DNA of 64,000 bases from assembly GCF_020686945.1 (NCBI RefSeq), contig NZ_JAJEPR010000008.1:1-64000 (forward strand). Direction: 5' to 3'. The position numbers and the translations under genes were made by a program. Positions 40,107-49,693 of the stretch are shown here, piece by piece. Source of the DNA: Limivivens faecihominis (GTDB lineage Bacteria > Bacillota > Clostridia > Lachnospirales > Lachnospiraceae). The notes below the pieces were generated by a model. It searched no databases and was not told the DNA's origin. It was given only the letters and a program-made list of their open reading frames with translations. Each line of letters begins with the position of its first letter. Position 1 is the stretch's first letter.

Positions 40107-41822
40107 TTGAAGAAAATTTTAGAATATATAAAACCCTTATATCTGCGGATGCTGATCGGGTTTCTCATTAAATTGGCGGGAACGGTGATGGATCTGGCGA
40201 TTCCGTGGATTTTGGCACACATGATTGATGAAGTGGTTCCCACAGGAGACCGGGGAGCTATCTTTTTATGGGGAATCGCTATGGCTGCCTGCGCGGTGAT
40301 TGCCCTTCTGGGAAATGTAATTGCCAACCGGAGAGCTTCTGCGGTATCCAGGGATGCCACACGGCGGATCCGTCATGATTTATATGAAAAGATCGAACAT
40401 CTTTCTGCAAGGCAGTTGGACGAAGTGACCATTCCCAGTCTGATCTCCCGACTGACCACAGACACCTATCATGTGAATCAGACGCTAGGGCGCATCCAGC
40501 GTTTGGGGGTGCGGGCGCCGATTTTGCTTGTGGGAGGAATCTTTGTGACCATGTTTCTGGATATACGGCTAAGCCTGGTATTGCTTGCTACCATTCCTTT
40601 CCTGGCCGCAGGAGTCATTTTGATTTCCGGAAAAGGAATTACGTTGTATGCGAGTGTACAGCAAAATGTGGATGGCATGATACGGACCGTGCGGGATAGT
40701 GTCACAGGTATTCGTGTCATCCGTGCGTTGTCTAAGGGGGATTATGAGTGCGCCAGATTCCAAAAGGACAGTGAACGTCTCTCAAACAGTCAGATCCATG
40801 CAGATACGGTTATGGCAGCTACAGATCCTATGATGCAGCTGGTATTAAATTTAGGCTTAACTGCGGTGGTGGTCTGTGGTGCTTACTGGGTTAACCAGGG
40901 AGTGACAAAACCGGGAAGCATCATTGCTTTTCTTACTTACTTTACCATCATCCTGAATGCCATGATGTCAGTGAACAAAATGTTTGTCATGCTTTCCCAG
41001 GCCACAGCTTCGGCAAACCGTATTGCTGAGGTGATGAATTTGCCGGAGGAAAGGCCGGCAGGAGCATCGATAGAATCTCCTATAAAAGAAGGCGTGGTAT
41101 TTGATGATGTATGTTTTTCCTATGCACAGCCTGCCAATGGCTATACGTTGGAACATATTTCTTTTCATCTGAAGAAGGGTCAGGTATTGGGAGTTATCGG
41201 AGCTACCGGCAGCGGCAAAACCACACTGATCCAGCTTTTGCAGAGGTTTTATCCGGTGGATTCTGGGGCTATTTATATAGAAGGAAAAAATATTAACGCC
41301 ATGGAGGAGGAGAAGCTTCACTCCCTGTTTGGAGTGGCGTTTCAATCCGATTCCTTTTTCATCGGGACGATTTATGATAACATTGATATTGGGCGGGGAC
41401 TTCCTGAGGAAGACATTCTGCGTGCTGCACGCTGCGCCCAGGCAGAGCCCTTTATTCTGGATACGGAGGAGGGATATCGTCATCCAGTTCATGCAAAGGC
41501 AGCAAATTTATCCGGCGGACAAAAGCAGCGGTTATTGATTGCAAGAGCTCTGGCTGGAAAGCCGAATATCCTGATTTTGGATGATTCCTCCAGTGCGTTG
41601 GATTATCAGACGGATGCGGCCTTGAGAAATGCCATCCGAAGGGAGTACCCGGATATTACAGTGATTCTGGTAGCACAGAGGGTAAGTTCTGTGCGAAATG
41701 CAGATCAGATTTTAGTGCTGGATGAGGGCAGAGTGGCAGGACTGGGCTTCCATGAAGAATTGATGGAAACCTGTTCCCTGTATCAACAGATTGCGAAAAT
41801 CCAGACAGGAGGTGAGGAATAA
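40107..41822 (+). CDS. Heterodimeric ABC exporter, degenerate-site subunit
   Basis: A 571-residue half-transporter: six membrane helices (1-310), then an ATPase domain. Walker A GATGSGKTT, signature LSGGQKQRLLIARAL, and Walker B ILILDDSSSALD, where the catalytic Glu is Asp. Such a change marks the inactive ATP site of BmrC/LmrC-type pairs. It starts at TTG 40107: GGGAGG lies 6 bases before it and the protein then begins with the family's KKILEYIKPLYLRM. The stop overlaps the next ATG by one base (TAATG). Export of drugs, peptides or lipids is likely. Confidence 0.88.
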   Translation: MKKILEYIKPLYLRMLIGFLIKLAGTVMDLAIPWILAHMIDEVVPTGDRGAIFLWGIAMAACAVIALLGNVIANRRASAVSRDATRRIRHDLYEKIEHLSARQLDEVTIPSLISRLTTDTYHVNQTLGRIQRLGVRAPILLVGGIFVTMFLDIRLSLVLLATIPFLAAGVILISGKGITLYASVQQNVDGMIRTVRDSVTGIRVIRALSKGDYECARFQKDSERLSNSQIHADTVMAATDPMMQLVLNLGLTAVVVCGAYWVNQGVTKPGSIIAFLTYFTIILNAMMSVNKMFVMLSQATASANRIAEVMNLPEERPAGASIESPIKEGVVFDDVCFSYAQPANGYTLEHISFHLKKGQVLGVIGATGSGKTTLIQLLQRFYPVDSGAIYIEGKNINAMEEEKLHSLFGVAFQSDSFFIGTIYDNIDIGRGLPEEDILRAARCAQAEPFILDTEEGYRHPVHAKAANLSGGQKQRLLIARALAGKPNILILDDSSSALDYQTDAALRNAIRREYPDITVILVAQRVSSVRNADQILVLDEGRVAGLGFHEELMETCSLYQQIAKIQTGGEE

Positions 41823-43603
41823 TGGCAGGAGCGTTACAACCTCGAAATGGAAGTCTACAAAAGCCCCGGAATACTTCCCGAACCCTGTCTATGTTAGGCC
41901 AATATATGCTTCACAGTGCACCGCTGCTGATTCTTGCACTTGTCTTAAGCATTGTGGGAAATGTGTTCCAACTGATAGGACCTGCCTTGTGCGGGCGCGC
42001 CATCGATGCAGCCTCAGGGGGAAAAGGGCAGGTAGATTTTCAGACAGTTTATTATTATGCCCTGCAGATGATTGTTTTTTATGTGGCATCTGCCGCATTG
42101 GTATACCTGGTACCACAGATCGTGCTGCGGATCAGCCAGCGTACGGTACGGTTGATGCGTGGGGATCTTTTTTACAAACTGATGCGCTTGCCTGTGAAGT
42201 ACTTTGATACCCACCAGATAGGAGAGCTTTTAAGCCGAATCAGTTATGATATTGACACGGTGAATACCTCTCTTTCCAATGACCTGGTGCAGATTTTGAC
42301 GAGTATTATTACTATAGTGGGAGCTTTGGTCATGATGATCAAGATCTCTCCTCTTCTGGTGCTGGTTTTTGTAGTTACGGTTCCGCTGTCGGTGCTGTTT
42401 ACTCGTTTTATGACCAGCCGGGTACGCCCCCTGTATCACAATCGTTCCAAGTGCCTGGGAGCACTGAACGGTTTTGCGGAAGAGTATATTTCCGGACAAA
42501 AGACGATTCGCGCTTACCATCGGGAGGAGGATGCGCTGACACGTTTTGATGAGAAAAACGAGGATGCAGTGAATAGCTATTACAAGGCAGAGTACTATGC
42601 CAGCAGTACCGGCCCCTCTGTGAACTTTATTAACAATCTTTCCCTGACGCTGATCAGTATTTTTGGGGCATTGATGTATTTAAATGGAGCAATTACCCTT
42701 GGCAATATCTCCTCCTTCGTACTCTATTCCCGGAAATTTTCCGGCCCCATCAATGAGGCGGCCAATATTTTCAGTGAGTTACAGTCTGCTCTTGCGGCAG
42801 CTGAGCGGGTATTTGAGCTGTTAAATGAAGAGGAGGAGACGGCGGATGTACAGGGAGCATTTCCTCTTCAGGTAGAAAAGGGAGAGGTAGACTTAAAACA
42901 TGTGGATTTCGGCTATGATTCTGAGAAAATGATTCTAAAGAACATCAATCTGACGGCAGAACCGGGAAATATGATCGCCATTGTGGGACCTACCGGTGCG
43001 GGAAAGACGACCATTGTAAATCTTCTCATGCGGTTTTATGATCCTCAAAGTGGGGAGATCCTGATTGATGGCCAATCCATCTATCAGGTGACACGAAAAA
43101 GCCTGAGAGGCTCTTTCTCCATGGTGCTTCAGGATACCTGGCTCTTCAATGGAACCATACATGACAATATTGCCTATGGTAATCCCGATGCCACCAGAGA
43201 GGCAGTGATTGCCGCGGCAAAGGCGGCGCACATTCACGGAATGATCATGCGTCTGCCCCATGGCTATGATACCGTCATCACAGAGGATGGTGTCAACATC
43301 TCCAAGGGACAGAAACAGCTGATGACCATTGCCCGTGCCATGCTGCAGCCGGCTCATCTGCTGATTCTGGATGAGGCAACCTCCAATGTGGATCTTCAGA
43401 CAGAAATGCTGATCCAAGAAGCCATGCGCACCCTGATGCGTGATAAGACCTGCTTTGTTATTGCCCACAGACTTTCCACTATCCGCAATGCGAATTTGAT
43501 TTTGGTGGTGAATGAAGGCAGGATTGTTGAACAGGGGACTCATAAAACCCTGATGGAAAAAAATGGATTTTATGCATCCCTATACCGGGCACAATTTGAA
43601 TAA
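41822..43603 (+). CDS. Heterodimeric ABC exporter, catalytic subunit
   Basis: A 593-residue partner with six helices and an ATPase domain: Walker A GPTGAGKTT, signature altered to ISKGQKQL, Walker B LLILDEATSNVD with an intact Glu, H-loop IAHRLSTI. The altered signature and intact Glu complement the other subunit, as in BmrCD/LmrCD. The N-terminus has a Pro/Arg-rich 30-residue lead before the first helix. Confidence 0.9.
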   Translation: MAGALQPRNGSLQKPRNTSRTLSMLGQYMLHSAPLLILALVLSIVGNVFQLIGPALCGRAIDAASGGKGQVDFQTVYYYALQMIVFYVASAALVYLVPQIVLRISQRTVRLMRGDLFYKLMRLPVKYFDTHQIGELLSRISYDIDTVNTSLSNDLVQILTSIITIVGALVMMIKISPLLVLVFVVTVPLSVLFTRFMTSRVRPLYHNRSKCLGALNGFAEEYISGQKTIRAYHREEDALTRFDEKNEDAVNSYYKAEYYASSTGPSVNFINNLSLTLISIFGALMYLNGAITLGNISSFVLYSRKFSGPINEAANIFSELQSALAAAERVFELLNEEEETADVQGAFPLQVEKGEVDLKHVDFGYDSEKMILKNINLTAEPGNMIAIVGPTGAGKTTIVNLLMRFYDPQSGEILIDGQSIYQVTRKSLRGSFSMVLQDTWLFNGTIHDNIAYGNPDATREAVIAAAKAAHIHGMIMRLPHGYDTVITEDGVNISKGQKQLMTIARAMLQPAHLLILDEATSNVDLQTEMLIQEAMRTLMRDKTCFVIAHRLSTIRNANLILVVNEGRIVEQGTHKTLMEKNGFYASLYRAQFE

Positions 43604-43687
43604 AAAAGACGACCTCCAGGAAATTTCTCCGGATTTTCTATCAGATAAAAAACTCCGACGGAAGGAAGCCTGCGCATGGATTCGGGT

Positions 43688-43716
43688 AAAAAAGAGCCGC
43701 TTGCGGCTCTTTTTTA
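43688..43716 (+). terminator. Terminator of the exporter operon
   Basis: AAAAGAGCCGC pairs with GCGGCTCTTTT, 2-base loop, then T-run. Confidence 0.88.
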
Positions 43717-43857
43717 TGAACATAAACCTGTAAGTATGATTCTTTTCCTTGCAAGAGATTACAAAGTGTGTTTTAATAATAGTAGATATATTATTTCGTT
43801 AGCCAAAAATTGACTTTAAAAGTTGAATTTACGAAAGAGTTATAGAGTTGAGGCGGT

Positions 43858-44088
43858 ATGAAAGAGATGCGGGATAATGTTTTTCTGGAGAATAAAAAGG
43901 AGCTGGAGCTGGCGGATTTTATGAATTATGCGGACGGTTCCAGAGGAAACCTGGGAAAGGACATTCCGGTGACAATATACCGACTGCTGGAGTATTCCAT
44001 CCGGGAACAGCTGATCCGCCAGTTTGGAAAGGAAACACAGATTCAGGTCTTTCAGGATGCCGGTTTCCGGGCAGAAATAAAGGAATAA
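43858..44088 (+). pseudogene. N-terminal remnant of a V4R-domain protein gene
   Basis: 76 codons (MKEMRDNVFLENKKELELAD ... IQVFQDAGFRA) look like the start of V4R/4-vinyl-reductase-type sensor proteins that in this bacterial group precede a GGDEF gene. It stops after AGFRAEIKE, where the domain should go on for about 100 more residues. The next gene start follows at once, in line with a deletion of the rest. The family assignment comes from memory of the family's start and from the GGDEF neighbour. Confidence 0.55.
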
Positions 44089-44099
44089 AGGTGCAGCTT

Positions 44100-44451
44100 A
44101 TGGAAGATAAGAACTGTGAACTTTTATTTGAGTATCTGCGGAGTATCCTTTATGACAAGGAGATTCAGACGCTGGATATCACAAAGCTGGACGAACCATA
44201 CCAGAAACTGGGACGGGGACTTCAGGTATTGGAACGGACTGTTGAGGAGATGCTGGAATATTCCAAAGACCTTTCTGTGGGAAATTGGAAAAAATACAGA
44301 AAAGTCTGAAGGAAGCTTCAAAAGAGGATTTTACCATGAGCTTCAGCTATGGTGTGGTGGAATATGACAGCCGGGAGGAAGGAATTAATCGAAAAGTGCG
44401 GATGAAAACATGTATCGGGTGAAGCGGGCAAAAAAAGTGGGAAGAAGCTGA
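44100..44451 (+). pseudogene. Internally deleted and frameshifted GGDEF (diguanylate cyclase) gene
   Basis: Three pieces in order. The N-terminus (MEDKNCELLFEYLRSILYDK ... EYSKDLSVGN) is in the first frame. Near 44283 the sequence changes frame and continues as LEKIQKSLKEASKEDFTMSF and SYGVVEYDSREEG, which is the late part of a GGDEF domain. A second frame change near 44390 leads to ADENMYRVKRAKKVGRS and a stop at 44451, the usual GGDEF end. The GG(D/E)EF active loop and several hundred bases are gone, so it cannot make c-di-GMP. Confidence 0.75.
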
Positions 44452-44463
44452 CAAAATTTTCAC

Positions 44464-44492
44464 TTGCACCGCCCGGAGGGTTTTAGTATACT
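44464..44492 (+). promoter_or_regulatory. Promoter of the PucR/CdaR-type regulator gene
   Basis: TTGCAC, 17 bases, TATACT, 44 bases before the ATG. Confidence 0.7.
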
Positions 44493-44535
44493 GTAAGTAG
44501 TTATTTTTCGTGAATGAAAGAGAGGAAGTGGGACA

Positions 44536-45624
44536 ATGATTTCCAGCCAGGTACTACAGAATGCGATTGATGAACTTCGCTCCATAACCAGAATTGATCT
44601 GTGTGTGTTTGATCCGGAAGGAAGAACCGTGGTTTCTACCTTTAACGGAGATGATATTTCTACGGATATGGTTCGTCTCTTTAATGATTCAGCAGCAGAC
44701 AGCCAGGTGATCCAGGGCTATCATTTTTTCAAGATTTTTGATGATCAGGTTGTGGAATACATACTTGTGGCAAGAGGTTCCAGCGAAGATGCCTATATGA
44801 TCGGAAAAGTAGCAGTCAGTGAGATTCAGAATCTGATCGTTGCATACAAAGAACGTTTTGACAAAAATAACTTTATTCAGAATCTGCTTCTGGACAATCT
44901 TCTTCTGGTGGATATTTACAACCGGGCGAAAAAGCTTCACATTGAGGTGGAAGCACGCCGGGTTGTTTACATGATCGAGACCAAACAAGAGAAAGATCTG
45001 AATGCCAGAGAGCTTTTGAAAACACTGTTTGCCACCCGCACCAGGGATTTTATTACAGCAGTGGATGAGCGGAGCATCATTCTGATCCATGAACTTCGTG
45101 AGGACGAGGATTACGAGGAAGTGGAGCAGGTTGCCAATATGATGAAGGATATGCTGAACTCCGAGGCCATGGCCACGGTACGGATCTCCTATGGTACCAT
45201 TGTAAGCGAGATCAAACAGGTCTCCAAATCTTATAAAGAAGCCAAAATGGCTCTGGATGTAGGCAAGATTTTTTACGCAGAGAAACGGATCATTGCATAT
45301 AATACTCTTGGAATCGGCCGTCTGATCTATCAGCTGCCCATTTCTCTCTGTGAGATGTTCATGCATGAGGTTTTCGGCGACAACATTCCGGACTCTCTGG
45401 ATGAAGAGACACTGACTACGATCAACAAGTTCTTTGAGAATAATTTGAACGTTTCCGAGACATCCAGACAGCTCTATGTGCACCGAAACACTCTGGTGTA
45501 CCGTCTGGAGAAGCTTCAGAAGAGCACCGGTCTCGATATCCGCAAATTTGATGACGCCCTGACTTTCAAGATTGCTCTGATGGTAGTGAATTATATGAAG
45601 TATATGGAGAATCAGGAATACTGA
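44536..45624 (+). CDS. PucR/CdaR-family transcriptional regulator
   Basis: A 362-residue regulator with an N-terminal ligand-binding part (ITRIDLCVFDPEGRTVVSTF), a middle GGDEF-like fold without catalytic motif (VRISYGTIVSEIKQVSKSYK, EAKMALDVG) and a C-terminal PucR helix-turn-helix (NNLNVSETSRQLYVHRNTLVYRLEKLQKSTGLDIR). The family senses sugar diacids, purine-derived or other metabolites. No target operon is directly attached: left is the GGDEF relic, right a convergent broken AraC gene. Confidence 0.88.
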   Translation: MISSQVLQNAIDELRSITRIDLCVFDPEGRTVVSTFNGDDISTDMVRLFNDSAADSQVIQGYHFFKIFDDQVVEYILVARGSSEDAYMIGKVAVSEIQNLIVAYKERFDKNNFIQNLLLDNLLLVDIYNRAKKLHIEVEARRVVYMIETKQEKDLNARELLKTLFATRTRDFITAVDERSIILIHELREDEDYEEVEQVANMMKDMLNSEAMATVRISYGTIVSEIKQVSKSYKEAKMALDVGKIFYAEKRIIAYNTLGIGRLIYQLPISLCEMFMHEVFGDNIPDSLDEETLTTINKFFENNLNVSETSRQLYVHRNTLVYRLEKLQKSTGLDIRKFDDALTFKIALMVVNYMKYMENQEY

Positions 45625-45724
45625 GGACTGTGTGAGCCGCCTGGAGAAGAGCAGGCTTTAAAACCCTGCCGCAGGCAGAAAATCGTAGAAAATTATATAT
45701 TTACAAAAGAATACTGCATGTATG

Positions 45725-45765
45725 AAAAAACCTCCTGTGTTATGTTTTGACACAGGAGGTTTTTT
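45725..45765. terminator. Bidirectional terminator between convergent genes
   Basis: AAAAAACCTCCTGTGT pairs with ACACAGGAGGTTTTTT, a 16-bp perfect stem that works on both strands. Confidence 0.88.
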
Positions 45766-46189
45766 ACTGCAGATAAGTGCGGAGATAGATCGTTCGATAA
45801 GCTGACGGCGTCATTCCGGTCTGCTTTTTGAAAAAGCTGGAAAAATAAAAGGGATTGTTGAACCCCAGAGAGTCTGCGATTTCAGAGACCGGCAGATCCG
45901 TGGATGTGAGAAGCTGGGCAGCCGTATCGGATTTTTTCTTCTGAATGAACTGCCCGGGGGAAATGCCCATCTGCTTCTGGAAAAGCTGGGTGAAATGGCT
46001 GACATGATAACCGGCGGCCTGAGCCATCTCCGAGACGGTGATCTGTTCGGAGAGATGATTCTGCACATAGAGAATGGCATTGGACAGAGGAGATTCAAAA
46101 TCCTGAGCAGCCAGAGAAATGGTTTCCGGCGTCTTTTCCGACAATGCACCGATCAATCCGGCAATCGCGGATACGGTGAAACAGTTCAA
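45764..46189 (-). pseudogene. C-terminal remnant of an AraC-family regulator
   Basis: About 125 codons make up an intact AraC DNA-binding domain (ITVSEMAQAAGYHVSHFTQL, then LPVSEIADSLGFNNPFYFSS and GMTPSAYR). The N-terminal ligand-binding domain of about 170 residues is missing; codons before roughly 46145 are antisense to the adjoining GH38 fragment. The small domain alone might still bind DNA if expressed, but there is no visible promoter or ribosome site. Confidence 0.8.
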
Positions 46190-46600
46190 CAGCCGTTATG
46201 GAACGGACGTTACCCTGCATATGGTTACGCTGCAGGAGCTTTATGACCTGATCCGTGAAAAAGTGAAAGATGCACCGGTTTACCAGGGAACCATGAACGA
46301 CTGGTGGGGCAACGGCGTGGGAAGTACTCCTTATGCGGTGAAACATTTTAAAGAGGCTCTCCGCCTGTCACGGATCTGCGACCGTCTGGAGGAAAATACC
46401 GGTGTTCACAATGAAGAACTGGTTCAGGCCTACGGAGACAACTCCCTTCTGTATTCAGAACATACCTGGGGGCATTCTGCAACCATTTCAAACCCCTGTG
46501 ATACGATGGTCACAAACCTGGATTTTCGCAAAAACAGCTATGCTTCCAAGGCGCATGAGGCGGCTGCCATGAGAAAAATGAACAGTGCTTTCTTATGGGA
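46119..46600 (+). pseudogene. Internal fragment of a GH38 alpha-mannosidase gene
   Basis: The reading (MVSGVFSDNAPINPAIADTV, APVYQGTMNDWWGNGVGSTP, YSEHTWGHSATISNP) aligns with residues about 257-415 of the intact GH38 protein at 54073-56523 (MVSGAITDNAPP, IPVYRGDFTDWWADGIGSTP, YAEHTWGYSSSVSEP). The catalytic N-terminal part with the zinc ligands and the C-terminal beta domains are absent. It is joined to the AraC stump on the left and to a binding-protein fragment on the right. Confidence 0.8.
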
Positions 46601-47197
46601 GATATCCTGCGCTACTATAGCCATTCCGGAAAAGTAAAGGCTGTTTCCACGAGCAGAGAGAAACGGAAGCTTATCACGGATAATGCAGAGCATCCGGAAG
46701 TGATCTGCCGCTGGTGGGACAACTTCTTTGAGCTGGACAACTCCGTGATGTCCCAGCATGGTGTGCTGGACGAAGTACTGTTCAAACAGGAAGACGGTTC
46801 CTATACCAGGATCGATATAACGAAAGAATCTCAGGAAGTGCAGGAAAGAAATGACTGGGGTAACCTGTGGGCGCAGTCACTGCCGAAATACATTCCGGAA
46901 GGCTTTAAGATCAAAGAAGAATTAGAACCTGTTTATAATGAGACAGAGTACAGAGATTCTGTGTATGAGCCGTATATGACTGAAAAATGTGTACCGGATC
47001 AGTGGCCGGATCTGGAGCATTCGGAAGAGATCGCAGAGCTGGAAGCTTCCATCAAGGATTACATTACCCAGTGCCAGGCAAAATGGGTTGCAGGTCAGTC
47101 TGATATCAATGCAGACTGGGATGGCTATCTGGAGCAGCTTGACAAATTAGGTCTGGATCAGTATCTTGAATATAAAGGTGCAGTGAAAGCCGAATAA
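46595..47197 (+). pseudogene. C-terminal fragment of a sugar-binding protein gene (YtcQ/LplA-like)
   Basis: 200 codons without a signal peptide. The end (EIAELEASIKDYITQCQAKW, NADWDGYLEQLDKLGLDQYL) is the usual C-terminus of long ABC binding proteins. It begins in a frame different from the GH38 fragment and lacks about 300 N-terminal residues. A strong terminator follows, as after a real gene. Confidence 0.72.
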
Positions 47198-47206
47198 TAA
47201 AAAAAT

Positions 47207-47241
47207 AAAAGACGGCGTGGATTCTGTCACGCCGTCTTTTT
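47207..47241 (+). terminator. Terminator after the broken binding-protein gene
   Basis: AAAAGACGGCGTG pairs with CACGCCGTCTTTT, then a T-run. Confidence 0.88.
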
Positions 47242-47296
47242 AAAAGGAAAGAAATTTCTAAAATCCGGAATCTGACTGAATAAAAGGTGGAAAAAG

Positions 47297-49636
47297 ATGA
47301 AGATAAGAATTGGAGAAGGCGAACTGAAACTTTTAGGAAACGGACAGATTGAAGAGCTGTCTTTCAGAGACGGATCAATTTTTCCGAAAGGACAGTTTTC
47401 CTGGCTGATACGGGCTTTCCGGGATGGAAAGGAAGTCGGGATTCGTCTGGTGGACCGGGAAAAGGAGCGGATTCTTTATCACTGGGAAAAAACGGAAGAA
47501 CCTCTGGTCATGCAGGTGACAGAAAAAGAAACATATACGGTTTTTACCGTTCTGGAGTGCCCGGATTCTTTTGATTTTCTGGAAATAGGACCTATCGTGA
47601 CAAGTCTGAATGAAGTGGTCGGAGATGTTATCGGTGTCGTTCAGGGGGGAATGGTAGCGATAGGAATCCAGGCTTTGAATGTGAAAACTCTTGCAGGTTT
47701 TCCTTATGAACTGAAAGATCAGGTGATTTACAGAAAAGAAACACCGACGTCGGAACTGACCGTTTCTGCCTTGGATTTTTCCATGGCAGCAGCTTACGAT
47801 ATGCCTTTTGGAAGCGTTCTGCAGTTATATTGTGAGAACAGGCGCCGGGACAGAATAAAGACCGTATGCTATGCGGAAAACTGTATTCCGGCTCCGAAGC
47901 TTGAAAGAGACGATGCGGATATCAAAGGCTGCAGCTTTGCTCTTTTTGCCTGTGAAAAGGAAGCGGCTCTTGCGGTGATCGGAGAAATAGAAATGGGCGA
48001 GGGGCTTCCGCATCCGATGCTTGATGGTGAATGGCTGAAGACCTCCAGAAAAGCGGTCTGCTCCTACATGATCAGCGAGTTTGGCGTGGATAATATCGAT
48101 AAAATGCTCGCTTATGCAAAAAAAGGAGGCTTTTCTTATCTCTATCATCCGGAACCCTTTGATACCTGGGGGCATTTTGAACTCCGGAAGGACCGGTTTC
48201 CTCAGGGAGATACGTCTTTGAAGGAGTGTGTGGAAAAAGCAGAAGCGCAGGGAGTGAAAACAGGACTCCACACGCTGACAAATTTCACCAGGACCAATGA
48301 TTCTTATGTGACTCCGATTCCGGACAAACGATTGAAAGCCATGGTGCCGGTGAAACTTCTGGAAGAGATCAGTGCAGAAGAAACAGAGCTCCGGATCGAT
48401 GAATTAAAAGGCTTTGCCTATGCAGCCACGCTGAACAGCTTCCGGATTGGGGATGAACTGCTTCAGTATCAGGAATGTAAACCAGATCAGGAGAAAGGCA
48501 TACTTTTGACAGGCTGCACCAGAGGAGCTTTTGGTACGACGGCGGCAGGGCATCCAAAGGGGGCAGAAGTATATAAACTGACAGATTATCCTTATCAGAC
48601 GCTGTTTCCGGATATCGATCTTCAGGACGAGTTTTCAGACCGGATCGCAGAACTCTTCAATAAAACAGGTCTGAATCAGATTTCTTTTGATGGTCAGGAA
48701 GGCTGCGAATGGACGGGAGAGGGTGAATATGCCGTAAACCGTTTTGCCATGCGCTGTTATGAACAGTTTGATCATCTGGTCCTGAACGATGCGTCGAGGC
48801 TGCATCACTTCCTCTGGCATATGAATACGCGCATGAACTGGGGCGAACCCTGGGGAAAAAGCATGCGGACAGGTCAGGTGGAAGGCAGGATCAAAAATCA
48901 GAAGTTTTTTGAAAAAAATCTGTTCCCGAAAATGCTGGGCTGGTTTCTGATCCGAAAGGCGAACCGCCGGTTTGAGGCAAGCACATTGATGGATATCGAA
49001 TGGGCCCTGTCGGAAGCGGCAGGCTTTGACGCCGGTTTTTCCATGTCCATTTCTGAAAATGTATTGGATTCCCTTGGAAATATTGATATACTTCTGGAAG
49101 CTATCAAAAACTGGGAACGGCTCCGGTTTGAGAACCGTTTTCCTGACGAGCTGAAAGAAGAACTTCGGAAACCAGAGACAGAATGGCATCTGAAGAAGGT
49201 GGACGATCATCATTTTGAACTTTATCCCATGGCGGTCAGCCAGCCCTTTGTCTGCGATCTTCTGGAGATGCAGCCGGGACAGCCAGGGGGAGCCGACTGG
49301 TACTTTGAAAACTGTTTTGAGGAACAGCCTCTGAAATTCCAGATGAGAGTGGAAGGCTATGGCTTTATCGAAAAGGTACAGTTTTACACAAAGAAAGGCC
49401 TCATAAAATTTGATGCGACCGTAAAAGGAGGCCAGTATCTGCTGTTTGACGGCGAAGAAGCCTGGGTGACGGACCGGAATTTCAACCGGCAGGAAAAAGT
49501 GGAATATACAGGAAGCTGTCCGCTGGTAAAAGGGAAAGACAGTTTCAGCTTTGGCTGTACCTTTGGAGGCGAAGAAGGTCCGGAAGTAAGCGTGCAGGTG
49601 ATTACTCAGGGAGAAGCATACCATATAATGAGATAG
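47297..49636 (+). CDS. Unassigned 779-residue protein, probable glycan-active enzyme
   Basis: I do not recognise a named family. No signal peptide. The first 250 residues look like a beta-sandwich (short strands, e.g. LKLLGNGQIEELSFRDGSIF). Residues about 265-330 resemble barrel strands: GGFSYLYHPEPFDTWGHFEL and AEAQGVKTGLHTLTNF. Next comes a small inserted domain (about 360-430, including FRIGDELLQYQECKPD), then strands with acidic residues (LNQISFDGQEGCEWTGEGEY, LVLNDASRLHHFLWHMNTRM), and a C-terminal beta domain. A barrel with D and E residues at strand ends fits a retaining or inverting glycoside hydrolase; the first gene of a GH18/GH38 locus is also a fitting place. AAAAGGTGG precedes the ATG. 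Function unproven. Confidence 0.6.
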   Translation: MKIRIGEGELKLLGNGQIEELSFRDGSIFPKGQFSWLIRAFRDGKEVGIRLVDREKERILYHWEKTEEPLVMQVTEKETYTVFTVLECPDSFDFLEIGPIVTSLNEVVGDVIGVVQGGMVAIGIQALNVKTLAGFPYELKDQVIYRKETPTSELTVSALDFSMAAAYDMPFGSVLQLYCENRRRDRIKTVCYAENCIPAPKLERDDADIKGCSFALFACEKEAALAVIGEIEMGEGLPHPMLDGEWLKTSRKAVCSYMISEFGVDNIDKMLAYAKKGGFSYLYHPEPFDTWGHFELRKDRFPQGDTSLKECVEKAEAQGVKTGLHTLTNFTRTNDSYVTPIPDKRLKAMVPVKLLEEISAEETELRIDELKGFAYAATLNSFRIGDELLQYQECKPDQEKGILLTGCTRGAFGTTAAGHPKGAEVYKLTDYPYQTLFPDIDLQDEFSDRIAELFNKTGLNQISFDGQEGCEWTGEGEYAVNRFAMRCYEQFDHLVLNDASRLHHFLWHMNTRMNWGEPWGKSMRTGQVEGRIKNQKFFEKNLFPKMLGWFLIRKANRRFEASTLMDIEWALSEAAGFDAGFSMSISENVLDSLGNIDILLEAIKNWERLRFENRFPDELKEELRKPETEWHLKKVDDHHFELYPMAVSQPFVCDLLEMQPGQPGGADWYFENCFEEQPLKFQMRVEGYGFIEKVQFYTKKGLIKFDATVKGGQYLLFDGEEAWVTDRNFNRQEKVEYTGSCPLVKGKDSFSFGCTFGGEEGPEVSVQVITQGEAYHIMR

Positions 49637-49693
49637 CATAAAGAAGAAAAGATCATGATGAAAGTAATGACAGATTTGAATGGAGGAGTTAGA

